A stretch of 64,000 nucleotides of DNA from Sequoia sempervirens (taxonomy: Eukaryota > Streptophyta > Pinopsida > Cupressales > Cupressaceae): NCBI GenBank assembly GCA_007258455.2, contig VDFB02193867.1, forward strand, positions 531,004,751-531,068,750, read 5' to 3'. Under the pieces are notes generated by a model, which did not search any database, had not been told where the DNA came from, and saw only the letters and a list, made by a program, of their open reading frames with translations. The position numbers and the translations under genes were made by a program. Below, one piece after another: positions 33,068-45,589 of the stretch. Positions within the stretch are counted from its first letter, which is position 1, and each line of letters begins with the position of its first letter.

Positions 33068-35763
33068 ATGCCGATCCCTTACCACACCCACTGACTCGAG
33101 CGTGTGCACCGTCACCAGCGTTCGGCTGATTATGGACCTCCGGTATGTACCCCAACTCGTTCTTGTAATTCATGCCCATATTTTTGATGTGTTTTTGCAC
33201 GTTTTTTGAGTTTTAGTGCGCGGTGAACGCGGTGTAGCACGTTCGTGCTCTGTTGTAGCACGTCATAGTTATAGCGTGTCCGATCAATAGCGTAGCACAT
33301 TCGGTAAGTTTTGCAGCGTGTTAGAATTTTTAGCGCGTAGGGTCAGTTTTGCAGCACGTCAGTGAAATTTTGTAGGGTGCTAGAAATTTTAGCGCGCAGG
33401 GTCAGATCTGTAGCACGCCTGGTGAATTTTGTAGCGCGCCAGAATATTTAGCGCATTAGATTGATTTTGTAACGCTTTTGGTATAGATTGATATAATCAT
33501 TGTGCATTTTGATTTTCGTTGATTTGTTTTTTATTCCATCTATTTTAGTTTGATTTTGACTAAAATATATGGGAAACGATCTCATGATGAGCGAGATCTA
33601 TTGAGTGATAATAATTACCCTCATGATAAGCGAGGAATAATTATGCATTCTGAATGATTGAACCCAATTGATAGATGAGGGTTCCTTGATGTTTTGATAG
33701 GTTGATAGGAAAAAGCACAATTTTTAAAAATTTGATGATCTTTTGATATTCTGATAAAAATGTTTTGGTTTGCATGAGTACAGGAGTAGTTAGATGTTAT
33801 CCAGGTGCGAGAGCAGTTCCCCTGGCCTTTTGATATGATATCGTGACTTACACCAGATGAGAGACAGCATATTGCTGCTTGTGGTTTGGCGACATTGCTT
33901 GACATGCCTCATATTAGACTCAATAGGGGTCTATTGATAGCTTTGGCGGAGTGGTGGCATAGTGACCACAACACCTTTCATTTACCTACTGGCGAGATGA
34001 CCGTGACGCCAGAGGATGTATGGCGTATTCTTCGTATTTCGTTTGTTGGAGAGATTATGGTTCATGATTCGGAGGAGGTTGGTGGGGTAGAGGCTATGCA
34101 GAGAGTCTTTTAGGATCCCCACGTTGCAGGAGAGTGGCTCCCATGGATAGATATATATGAGGCTTATGCTCCGCTCCCTTCAGTGTTGGCTGGCTTTATT
34201 GGTGGATTCCTTTGTCCTGATAAGAGGTCAAAGGGTCTATCTCTTGGATGGGGTTGGGTGCTAGAGGGCCTGGTGGTCCATAGGACGAGATATGCATGGG
34301 GCATGTGCATGCTTGCCCAGTTATATCATGACTTGCATTGGATTGTTTATCTCGGCGACAGCAATCTATCGGTGGGAGCTACCCTTCTCTAGGTATGGGC
34401 ATGGGAGCATATTTCTGTCACGCGTCCCATGCCAGTGTTGGCTAGACCAGCGACGAGGCCATATGTATTTCGATATAGAGGCAGGCCTACCCAGCATATG
34501 ATGGGTAAGCTTGAGTATTGGAGGCGGATTGTTGATGATATAGAGGCAGTGACCTGGCATCCGTACTTAGACTGTGATGACTGGGACGATGATGATATTG
34601 AGTTGGGGTTCTTATCCGATTCGATGTATTTGATCGGGAAGAGCCCCAGGGTGTTGGAGTGATTCCTATTTCATCGTGTGTACAGACAGTATGGGATCGT
34701 TCAGTGCATGCCACAGGGTGTAGCACATCATGGCCGACGTCAAATAGATGTTCCTGATTGGGGTCCCAGTTTGCCTTATGGGGCACTTGTTGAGGGTTAT
34801 CGTGCTTTACAGCCATCAGCATGGGATGTTCGGCGGGATATTATTGAGGCACCCATTACTCTTGAGTACGGAAAGTATCTGGCTTTACACCCTCCTCCAT
34901 GGATCACTATTCCAGATGAGCCAGCACCTGTACCAGCGGCAGCACTAGCAGTAGCACCAGCAGTAGCACCAGCAAGGGGTGTTTAGGTTGGTCAGAGACG
35001 GGAGAGAGAGGAGGATGCTGATGTGGATGTGGAGAGTAGCTCGGAGACTGATAGTGATGCGAGTTCCAGTAGCAGCGAGGATAGCAGCGATGATGATAGC
35101 AGAGATGGGGGGAGATAGAGTGTAGTAGGTACCTCAGAGCCATCTACTAGTGGGCCTCGTAAGAGGCAGGCTATTGTTTCCTCGTCGGTAGATCCATCAG
35201 AGGTTGCGGGTTTACAGGTGCAGGTGCAGACATTGCAGGGACAGCTAGCACAGGTGCAGGGGTTATTAGCGCAGACGCAGGCACAGCTAGTTATTGCTCA
35301 GATTCAGATTACATCTCTGATTAGTGAGAGAGATGGGGCTTTACAGGCAGCAGTGACCGCACAGGCTCAGTTGACAGGATTACGAGCACAGTTGTCCACT
35401 GCCTAGGCACAGATCACAGCCTTGACTATAGAGCGAGATACCATTAGACGGATAGCAGAGACAGCACAGGTGACTGCAGAGAGGTTGCAGAGAGTGGCAG
35501 ATGGGACTTCTGTGGCGGATTATATGCGAGAGGCCATGCGGGCAGGTGCTAAGATTGAGTATTACCAAAGCCGTTATCATGAGCTTTGCCCCCCAGAGCA
35601 GAGAGATAGTTATGCTCAGTCTCGCTCAGAGAGGACTCAGTCGAGGACAGTGAGCAGAGGTGTGACACAGCCTCTTCTGAGAGGTCTAAGAGATCCTGGG
35701 ACATCTGGTGGTGGTACCGATACTGGTGCGAGACCTGCTCCTTCTGGTGGGAGTACTACTTGA
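33068..35763 (+). pseudogene. Antisense plant mobile domain (PMD, MAIN-like) gene of element B
   Basis: Proposed structure: exon 1 33068-33142 (25 codons), intron 33143-33783 (GTATGT...TACAG), exon 2 33784-35763; the phase is kept across the junction. The protein (~684 codons) has a PMD: RGLLIALAEWWHSDHNTFHL, then GEMTVTPEDVWRILRI (~33990), YAWGMCMLAQLYHDLH (~34290), VWAWEHISVTRP (~34395), ending at RVYRQYGIVQ (~34690). Then come an acidic-serine stretch, a basic GPRKRQA patch and a Gln/Ala-rich coiled coil (~35200-35500). Nine premature stops (33092, 33787, 33844, 34111, 34390, 34660, 34984, 35116, 35404) are all TAG or TGA, with no frameshift. PMD proteins occur in plant silencing factors (MAIN, MAIL1) and in transposons. 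Role here unknown. Confidence 0.85.
33211..33476 (+). repeat. GCGCGC-core repeat array inside the PMD gene intron
   Basis: About a dozen degenerate units of 19-21 bp, such as TTTTGTAGCGCGCCAGAATA and TTTAGCGCGCAGGGTCAGA. The unit matches the reverse complement of the 21-bp unit at 45590-45796, so both run in the sense direction of their own transcript. Confidence 0.7.
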
Positions 35764-37320
35764 TATCTGTTGTGTACTCCTTTGAGAGATATTTAGCCAT
35801 TTTTGTCATGATGTTATTTTCATTCTTTTCAAACTTCATTGTATACTTGACACTTGATGAGATGTATGTGTGCAGCGGTTCGATTGATCTATGATATGTT
35901 TTGACATGATTTATTGTGGTGGATGCATTGATTTTATGATGTATTGATGTGATGGATGCATTGATTTTATGATGTATTGATGTGATGGATGTATTGATTT
36001 TATGATGTATTTTAGTAGCTTGTATGGATGCAGAAATGATGATGTGAAATGGTATTGATGATGTATTTCTTTTCTTAATGAGATGTAATGTATGATAGAT
36101 AAAATGTGATGTTAATGAATGATGAGATGTAAATATAAATGAATGAATTGCTAATGTAATGATGTATGGAATTGTAAATGAAATGTAATGATGTATGTTA
36201 ATGTTAATGAATGTGATAAATGAATATGTGATATGTGATAAGTGGATGATGTTTAATGAATGATGAGATGTAAATATGAATGAATTGCAAATAGATGATA
36301 TATGAATGATGTGTAGATGAAAGGATGTATGTGAATGTAAATGAAATGTAATGAAATTCAAATGAGTGATAAGATCTAAATTTAACATAAATGTAACTGA
36401 AATATAATGAGATGGAATGCAATGATGTATGATAAAAATGTAATGATGAAAATATGATGATAAAAAAATGTGATGTAAATGTAATAATAAATGAATGGTG
36501 TAACATAACATGTATATGATGTCACGAAATGAGATTTTTATTGTGAATTTATGATGAGATGAAGAGATGATCCTATATGCATGTTGTTTATGAAAATTGC
36601 ATGTGTCAAGTATACTCAGTCTTAAATAAGAAAAGATAACATCATTTGTGAATGAATCATTGTAACTTGTGCCACCAGTACTCTGCAAATGTATTATTAT
36701 GAATGCAATCTATGTTAACCATGGAAATGCATATTTTATCAATGCAAACCTAAGTGTCATTTCAATAATCATTTTATTCTGCTTTGTATCATCACTGAGC
36801 TTTATTTTAAAATGTTGAAAGTGAATACAAGCATCAATGATATGAGATAGACCAATGATGACCTGAGTATTTCTTTCATGATATTTGATATTGCAAGCGA
36901 ACACAAGCATCATGGTATAAGATAGACCAATGATGACCTGAGCATTTCTTGCGTAAACAAACAAGAATTAATCATTTTCTTAAGTGAATTGGAATGTCAT
37001 CCATGATACTTGGTAGAGCACTTTCCGCGACAATTCACAAAATAATAATGACTAACTCATAAACAGCAAACAAAGAAAATGTATCATTCTTCTTCCTTAC
37101 TTCTCTAGTTCAATACATCATTGAGTAGTTCCAAAGAAATGATAATCAAATGATAAAATGAAAAGCACAACAATTCAAATTCTACTTAATGTATTTTCAA
37201 ATCATTATTCAGATTAGATCATCAGTGTTGAGATGTGTGTGCTGATGTGTGCATGATATTCCCAAACGTTTGACCAAATGATGTGACCTAAAAGACCTAT
37301 CCTAGGGGTCTCGGGGACTG
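35764..37320. other. Low-complexity noncoding region of element B
   Basis: Downstream of the PMD gene is AT-rich, ATG/GAT-rich sequence. It includes three copies of a 33-bp unit (35917-36020; GGATGCATTGATTTTATG core) and two copies of a ~76-bp unit (36820-36960; GATAGACCAATGATGACCTG core). A long open frame on the minus strand (36688-35756) is a product of this simple composition and is not reported as a gene. Confidence 0.6.
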
Positions 37321-37414
37321 ATCAAAGATTAGTCTTGCCTACATTATACACGCAGAGACCACGTAGTTCGACTGACACAGACTCCACTTTTGACTGATAT
37401 AGACTCATTTTTGT

Positions 37415-37695
37415 GTTTTTTATTTTCTGATGTTTTTTGTATTTTGGGTTTTCTGATGTTTTTGGATTTGGATTTTCTGATGTTTTTGGATTTTGGATTT
37501 TCTGATGTTTTTGTATTTTGGGTTTTCTGATGTTTTTGGATTTCGGATTTTCTGATGTTTTTGGATTTTGGATTTTCTGATGTTTTTGTATTTTGGGTTT
37601 TCTGATGTTTTTGGATTTTGGATTTTCTGATGTTTTTGGATTTTGGATTTTCTGATGTTTTTGGATTTTGGATTTTCTGATGTTTTTGGATTTTG
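37415..37695. repeat. 25-bp minisatellite, 11 copies
   Basis: The unit is TTTTCTGATGTTTTTGGATT followed by TTGGA. Copies alternate between a GTATTTTGGGT and a GGATTTTGGAT version. The GTATT type appears at copies 1, 4 and 7, giving a 75-bp higher-order period over the first nine copies. It lies between the end of pol and the PMD gene, in noncoding sequence. Confidence 0.95.
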
Positions 37696-37926
37696 ATGGG
37701 TTTGCCACTTGAGGTTGTCATGTTTGACTGCCTTTCCATGTAAGCTGAAAGTCTACTTGTACCAGATAACACTAGGATGTTGCCCCCAAGCCAGGGTAAA
37801 ACATGGTATCTCTGCTATGATATGGATAATGATAATCTCAAATGATAGATGGAAATGATATGAAAGGAAACAATCGTAACAACACTGTACCTAATAGACA
37901 GAGGAGAGCGGTGAAAATCACAAGTT

Positions 37927-38069
37927 ACGCCTGTTTGCCAGGTTTTCATCACTTGTTTTTATTGTATCCTCTTTCCTTTTCTTTTGTATTTTTATTTTTA
38001 TATATTTTTTGTTTTGTGTTGTTTTTCTCTTTTTCTGTCATCATGACGCCTGTTTGCCAGGTTTTCATC
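37927..38069. repeat. Direct repeat just downstream of pol in element B
   Basis: ACGCCTGTTTGCCAGGTTTT followed by CATCA occurs at 37927 and again at 38045, 118 bp apart. Element D has a related sequence (ATGCCTATTTTCTAGGTTTT, then CATCA) at 5221, also just past pol. Confidence 0.75.
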
Positions 38070-38102
38070 AAGACAACTTTATTGACCGTGCACTAGATAT
38101 CC

Positions 38103-41100
38103 TCAAGTGTAGAATCGCCTGAGATGAATGTTGTTCATGGGCTCCTCCAACATGTCTCCTTCTGGTGTAGACAGTCGGTATGCTCCTGATCCATAGACTG
38201 ATATGATGACATAAGGTCCTATCCAGTTAGGTTCAAACTTTCCCTTCTTTTCTCTGTCTGCTTGATTTCTAGGGTTTTCCGTAGGACCAAGTCTCCGATC
38301 TGGAAGACTCTAGGCTTAACCCTATGATTATAGTTCCTAGACATTCTTTGTTGATAGGCTGTCAAATGATTGACAACTTGTTGTCGACGTTCATCAAGTA
38401 GCTCTAATTCTTGAAGTCTAGAGATCCTATAATCTTCATCTGAAATGAGTCCCTTTAGTGAAACTCGAAGGGATGGAATTTCTACCTCAATAGGTAATAT
38501 TGCCTCTGATCCATAAACAAGAGCATATGGTGTAGCTCTGTTGGTGTTCTGATGCTAGTCCTGTAAGCCCAAAGAGCAGGGTTAAGCTGAACGTGCCAAT
38601 CACGCCCTACCTCATTTACAGTTTTCTTGAGAATCTTTAGGATTGTTTTGTTGGAAGCTTCTGCCTGTCCATTACCTTGAGGGTAATATGGGGTTGAAAA
38701 GGGATGTTGGATGTGAAACTTTTCACACAGTTCTTGGACGTCTTGGTTCTTGAAAGGCCTGCCATTATCTATGATGATTGACTGGGGTATCCCATATCTA
38801 CAAATGAGATAATTAAGAATGAAAGATGATATTTGTTTTCCAGTGATTGTGGTTAAGGGAACTGCCTCTACCCATTTTGTAAAATATTCGGTTGCTGTGA
38901 TAATGAACTTATGTCCATTAGATGAAGATGGGTTAATTTTCCCCACCAGGTCTAATCCCCACTGACAAAAAGGCCATGTAGTTGCAAATGGATGTAGCTC
39001 CTATGCTGGTGCATGTATAAGATTGCCATGGATCTGGCATTTTGAACATCTTTTGACAAACTGATAAGACTCTTGCTCCATGTGTGGCCAGTAATACCCC
39101 AAACGAAGGAGTTTCTTGGCTAAAGATAATCCACTTGAATGTGTACCATAAATTCCTTCATGGACCTCGTGTAAAGTGGAAGTAGATTCGTCATGTTCTA
39201 AACAGCGTAAAAGAGTACCATCTAGGCCTCGACGGTAAAGGGTGTCAGCAATAATGGTATGTTTGGCGGATTGGCATATGAAGTTGCACTTTTGGTTGCG
39301 AGAAAGATCTGGCGGTAAGATATTATCTTTCAGATAAGTATAAATGTCTCCATAAATGGAAGATTGGGCACTATCCAAAAGGCTTATGGTTTGGGATTTG
39401 GGATTTGCCTATGCAGGATTTGATACTTGTTCTACAATAAATCGATAATGATCTTGCATTTCAGGCATTTGTAGAAGAGATGCAATTGTGGCCATGGCAT
39501 CTGCTGCTTTGTTCTCTGATCTTGGTATCTGCTCAAATTTGATTTCTATGAAGTATTTTCTTAGGTCATCCACCAGCCTCTTGTACAAAATCAGTGTGTC
39601 ATCCTGAGTTTGATAATCATTGTTTACTTGGTAGATGATTAACTGGGAGTCTCCATACACCTGTAGTTCTATGATTTTCCATTCAATAGCCACTTTTATT
39701 CCAAGGATCAAAGCTTCATATTCTGCCACATTGTTAGTGAAATGGAAGGTAAGCCTGTATGATCATGGAATTGTGTGCCCAAGAGGTGTGACAAATAGAA
39801 TTCCTACCCCTAATCCATGGTGTGTGTAGGATCCATCGAAGTAGAGTTGCCATGGTTGTGTTGTAACATTGAGGATGTCCACATCAAGAAATTCCATGGT
39901 CATAGGATGACTGTCTGATAATGGAGCTTCTGCTAATTGATCGGAGATGACTTGTCCTTTGATAGCTCGCCTTTCAACATATTGAATATCAAACTCACTA
40001 AGGAGCCTGACCCACTTTTCCAACCTTCCTGTTAAAGCTGCTTTGCTCAGTAAGTACTTGAGAGGATCAATTTTTGCAACGAACTTGATGGTGTGAGTGA
40101 GCATATAATGTCGCAATTTTTGTGTTGCAAATATTACTGCTAAGCATGATTTTTCAATGAAGGTGTAGTTTACTTCATGTCCATTGAGTGTCCTGCTGAT
40201 ATAGTATATTGCCTGTTCTTTTCCTTCTTTATCCTCTTGTGCTAGCAAGGCTCCTAAAGAAATATCTATTGTTGCGATATATAGCAACAATGGCTTTTCT
40301 TCACTGTGTGGTACCAAGATTGGTGGTGTCATCAGATAATGCTTGATTTGATTGAAAGTACTCTCACACTGTTCATCCCATTTAAAAGGCACATTTTTAT
40401 GCAAAAGATGGTTGAATGGATGACACCGATCTGCTAGTTGAGAGATGAATCTTCTGATGGACTGTAGTCAGCCTTGTAGAGATCTTAATGTACTGATATT
40501 CTTAGGAGGTGGCATTTCCATAATGGCTTTAACTTTTGCTGGATCTACTTCAATTCCTTTTGTAGAAACTATGTATCCAAGGAGTTTTGCTAATGTTACT
40601 CCAAAGGCACATTTCTTAGGATTCAATATGACTTTGAATTTTTCCAACCTGTCAAATATTTTGGCCAATATCTCTAGATGTCCTTCTCTGGTGTAAGATT
40701 TGGCTAAGATGTCGTCCACATAGTCCTCCATGAAGGTATGCATAATGTCGTGGAAGATTGTTGTCATAGCTCGCTGGTATGTAGCTCCTGCATTCTTTAA
40801 CCCAAAAGGCATGATGTTCCAGCAAAAGGTGCCCCATGGACATGTAAATGCTATCTTTTCTTGGTCTTCAAGAGCTATCTTGATTTGATTGTATCCTAAA
40901 AATCCATCCATGAGTGATAACATTTGATGGCCAGCTGTTAGATCTACAATCATGTCTATGTTTGGCAAGGGAAAATCATCCTTTGGACATGCTTTATTTA
41001 AATCTCAGAAATCAATACATATTCTAATGGTGTTATCTAGCTTTGAAATAGGTACAATGTTGGATATCCATTCCGCATAATCAATAGATCTGATAAATCC

Positions 41101-44100
41101 AGCATCTAGTAGTTTCTTTAAATCATTTTTGACCAATAATGCAACATGTGGATGCATTTTTCTCAGCTTTTGTTTTACTGGTTTAGTGCTAGCTGGTAAG
41201 GATAAGTGATGCATAATGAGATCTGTGTCTAAGCCTGGCATGTCAGAGTATGACCAAGAAAAATTGATGCATCGTTCTTTAAAGAATTTGATAAAATCCG
41301 GCTTTTCTGTATCTATCATGGAAGCTGCCAGGTGTAGGATTCTTGCTTTCTCTACTGTGCCAATATTAATAGACTATGTGGGTTCTATCAACACTGATGA
41401 TCTTTCATGGTAATGTTGCGGGAGGATGTCAAACCTTCCATCCTTTGGTGCCTCTATGAGGTTTTCGCCATCGGATGCATTCTTTGTTTTTACTATTTTA
41501 GGATCAAATACTGCCATAGAATGGTTTTCACCATCAGATCCATTTTTTTCTTTCATATTTTTGCAACTGGAAGGCTTGGCATCCTCCTACCTAAAAGCAT
41601 CGTTAAAAGAAGTATTGGTAGAACAGGTATCGGATTCCTCATAGCAAAGGTAGTTGATAATGGCGGAATCATTGTCAAAAACAGGGAGGTCAATAGGGTG
41701 TTGGGGTTCCCATTCGATAAGCTCGGTATGTAGTAAAGGCAACAAATCATTAGATGGGTTGAGGTCAGCGATTGTGAAAGCTCGGACATAAATGTCGTCT
41801 AGGTTGTTTGTGGTTATTTCGAGGCCTACAAAGGTATTTTCTTCCACATCATTTATCTCAATCGATGTCCGTTCATCTTCACTTGAGTCCTCGAAATTTT
41901 GTGTTTCATAGACAATAGGATTAAAGCTTGAGCTTTGACCCTCCTCGTGTTTGGGGGTATACTTTTTGATAATGTCAATCTGAATATCTTCATAGGAAAC
42001 ATCTGATAAGTTGTCCCACTCATACTCATTTGAATCCGTTTCAGAGTTACCTCTTATTTGAAGAATACGCTCCACAGTTTTATTGGTGATTTCTGCTCTT
42101 GCTTTTTCTATGTATCCTAGTCCAGTTTTGCCATTCTGCTGAATTGTGGGGACTTGGATTGGTTATGTCATACTTTGTTTCCCTCGATCAAGAGATCCTT
42201 GTTCTGCTACATATCCTAGTCCCGTTTTATCCTTATGTTGGAGCGTAAGAGGCTGGATTGGTTCTGTTATGCCTTGTTTCCTTAACCCGAGAGGTCCTTG
42301 TCCTGAATATCCCATCTTCTCCAGAATAGTTTTTCCTTTTCCATATTGATTTGTCTCTATGATGTTACTTGTGGAAGCGGAAGCTTCCTCATCCTTATAA
42401 AGCCAATTTAGTATGGCCTTATCTTTTGATTCTTCATCTAAGTTCCCAGCTTTTACAAATCTGCCATCTAATGCTGTTGTAGATTGTTCTGAATTGTGGG
42501 TGTTTGTAGATGGCTATCCATATGTTTGTAAGGGGGGTAACATTTGTGATAGTTGAAATGAGTGTCCTACACCATATTCACTTATTCCTTCATCACTTAT
42601 CTGTACTTCTTTGGTGAATTGATGTGAGAGTGGAGCCAATTGCTCTTCAACATTTAAAGGGTTAGATTGTGCCACCCTTATCTCTTGTGATTTTTGTTGT
42701 TTTGGAAGCCACTTTGAAATGAAGCTCTGTTGTTGCTCACTATCTGATGTTCCAACTTCTCTATTGTTAGGTATGAATGTATCCTGAGATGTCTTCAATG
42801 CATGACAAGCTTGGGTGTCATTGTAGTCTGTTGTGATTGTTACCTCCTGTCCATTGACAGGAAATTTTAGGCATTGATGATAAGTAGAAGGTACTACTTG
42901 CATATCATGGATCCAAGGGCGTCCCAATAGTATGTTGTATGTTAGTTCTCTATCTAAAACTTGGCAAACCACTTTTTGGACAATAGGCCCAACTTGAATG
43001 GGTAATATGATCAACCCTTTAGAGGACCTTTCTTCCTCACCATATGCTTTGATTGTGATTTTTCTTCTTGTATCAATGGCTTCATCTGAGTATCCTAGTG
43101 CATGAATCAGTTTTAAGGTACAAATATTTAAACCAGCCCCTCCATCTATCAGGACATGCTTTACACGATGTTTATGGATAAGGACTTCAATGTGAAGGGC
43201 GGAATTGTGCGGATGGGTGAGTGATACATCATCATGTTCGGAAAATGAAAGGCAATGAGGTGCAGATAGATGTCCCACCATAGCTTGGAATTGACACACA
43301 TCCAGAATGTTAGCTACCGTAGTTGATACAAGAGCTTGTTCAAGAACCTCTTTGTGTGATGGGGAAATCTTCAAAAGTTCCAAGATTGATATTTGTGCCG
43401 GTATTTTCTGCAATTGATTGATGAGATTATATTGATTGGAGGGAGGATCCACTAATGGGGATGATATTGATGCTCCTTTCAATATAACTTTGGATTGTGC
43501 CCTTGTTGTGGCATTAACCGATTGGTATTCTTGTTTCCCTTTGAGTGTGATTACATTGATTTGGTTTTCAGATTTATCCATATGTTGTACCAAATTGGTA
43601 GATGTAATGTCATTGTTCTGATTGATTTGGTTGCATAACTCTTCATCCTCCTTGGTAGCAGACAAACAAAGGATTGTTGTGTCATAAACATAACCAACGT
43701 TTTTGCCTTTGGTGTTTGCGGAAGAAGATTCTCCCTTCTGATAATTGGGTAGAGGATTTTTGAATGTTGTATGATCTTTGTTCGTTTGGTGTCCCTCTAC
43801 AAATACTTTCTTTTGATCTATGAGGTCTTGTATTACATGTTTTAATTGCCAACAATTTTCAGTCATGTGGCCTTTATTTTGATGATAATGACAGTAATGT
43901 AAGTCATTCCACCATGATGGTTTGACTTGAGGGTCCCAATTTCTAGCCTCTTGTACTTGAATGAGTTTTTCGTCTAAAAGCTCTTTGAGGACTAATTCCA
44001 ATGATTTCCCTAACGGTGTGAATTTTCGTTTATTGGAGGGTCGTTGAAATGATGGGGTTTTTGTTTCTCCACTGTTTTGATTATTTCCTTGATCACTACT

Positions 44101-45183
44101 TTGTTAGACATTAAAACCATTGTTTTGTTTGTTTGTAGTGGTGGGTGTCAAGGTGAATACTGGTTTAGGTGTGTGTGTATCGATCATGGTATCAGTATTC
44201 TTGTTCTTTTGCCAGAATCTTGGCTTTTCGTTGTTGTTGTTAGAGGAATGGTTATTGTTTGAACCTTCAATGAAGTGTTTGATTGTTCCTCTTTTGATTA
44301 GAGCTTCTTCAATTTTGAGCCCCTTTTCGATAACTTGTTCAAATGTAGATGGACATTGTAAATCCAATCTATAATTCATGTCATCTACTAAGTTATCAAT
44401 GAACATCTCTATCTTCTCTTCTTCGGGAATAGATCTAGGGTATTTAGCAAATAGCCTTCTCCATCGTTGGAGAAAGGAAAGAAATTTTTCACCTTTTGCT
44501 TGTTTAGTGTTGTAGAGTTCTTTCAAGGTTACCCCATGTTGGATGTTGAATGAGAAGTGTGTTATGAACCTATTGATTAGTTCCTCAAAGGATTGAATCC
44601 TAGGTTCCAGTTTAGAAAACCACTCCATGCAAGTATTCCCTAAGCTCCTTGGAAATAATCGTAGTAGGTAAGAGTCCTCGTGTGCGAACCCTATGCTCAT
44701 GGCTCGAAATTCTTGTACGTGATCAAATGGATCGGTTATTCCATTATACTTGTTGTATGTTGGGTATTCACAATACCGTGGAAATGGTATCATGTTAATG
44801 ATTGAGTCGAATGGATAAGGGAAAATGTCTTGCAATAAATATCTCTTTGTTGGCCCTTGTTGGATATTTTGGAACTGTAATTGCAATTGTTGGATTTGTC
44901 TTGTCAAAGCATCTATTTGATTTGGATTTTCTATACTAGTTGAGTTAGGTGTGGCTGTTTCCTTGAGTTGATTGACATCAAAGTCTTTAGGAAGTTTAGC
45001 ACCTTTGTCAGCTAATAGTAGAAGATACTTTTCCATGTCTTGCTCTAGCATCTTTTCCATAAATTTATGGAAATGAGGGTCTTGTTGAACTTTCTCGATT
45101 TCCTCTGCAGTTATTTCTTTCTCATGTGAGTTAATAAGAGGGTCAGTGTTGCTATATCGTCCCCAAGGGTTTTCTTCAGCCAT
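38103..45183 (-). pseudogene. Element B gag-pol polyprotein (Tat lineage), single frame with stops
   Basis: One frame of ~2,360 codons encodes, in order: Gag core (CMEWFSKLEPRIQSF, ~44610), a CHYHQNKGHMTENC zinc finger (~43880), protease (IDGGAGLN, ~43140), a G-patch motif (~42310), reverse transcriptase (YVDD at 40711-40722), RNase H (~40300-40000), a second RNase H with DGS...E...GDS...D residues (39840-39480), and integrase with HHCC finger (~39200), LDLVG, IDNG and QAE catalytic sites and a C-terminal FEPNWIGPYVI block. Ten in-frame stops (44104, 42514, 42163, 41587, 41374, 41005, 40468, 39763, 39409, 39001) fit single C-to-T changes. One frameshift lies near 38540. The start is the first ATG after the leader. 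Confidence 0.95.
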
Positions 45184-45589
45184 GGCTGCTATTCTTTCAT
45201 TTTCTTGTTCTCGTTGTTTTTGATATGCTGCTCATGTGAAAATAGGCATACAAACGTTTAAAGTTTTACTCTAGACTTTGATCTTGGATTTGATTGGATA
45301 ATTGTCAAGGTTGTTGATTTAAAATCTAATTTAGTTTTATCTAGTTTCATGATGGAAGGATGATAAAATCCTTGATAGGGAAACTTTGATAGAAAATCTC
45401 AGATTTTGGTGATAATGACACTATGCAAGATGCTGCAAGATCTAGGTGTAGGGGTAAAGCTTTCCCTTTGTGTGACTTAAGTGTTCTGGACTGTGAAAAA
45501 AAAAATGTTCTGGACTGATGAAAACCTTGTTATCAATATGGGTAAACTGACAAAATGTCCTATTAACTCTCTATTTTTCTGACTTTATG

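Noticed and set aside
33621..34822. Minus-strand open frames under the PMD gene
   Set aside because: Shadows of the PMD frame; the + strand carries the recognisable domain.
35756..36688. A 310-codon open frame on the minus strand
   Set aside because: It reads through ATG/GAT-rich simple sequence, gives a His/Ile/Ser-rich low-complexity product, and starts on the far side of the PMD gene. Composition explains it.
37415..37695. Possible CRISPR-like array
   Set aside because: Units are contiguous 25-bp repeats without unique spacers, in a plant retrotransposon.
37322..37772. Open frames of 128 and 142 codons on the minus strand with Lys/Asn/Gln repeats
   Set aside because: They translate the 25-bp minisatellite, whose unit is stop-free in several frames. 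No sign of a real gene.
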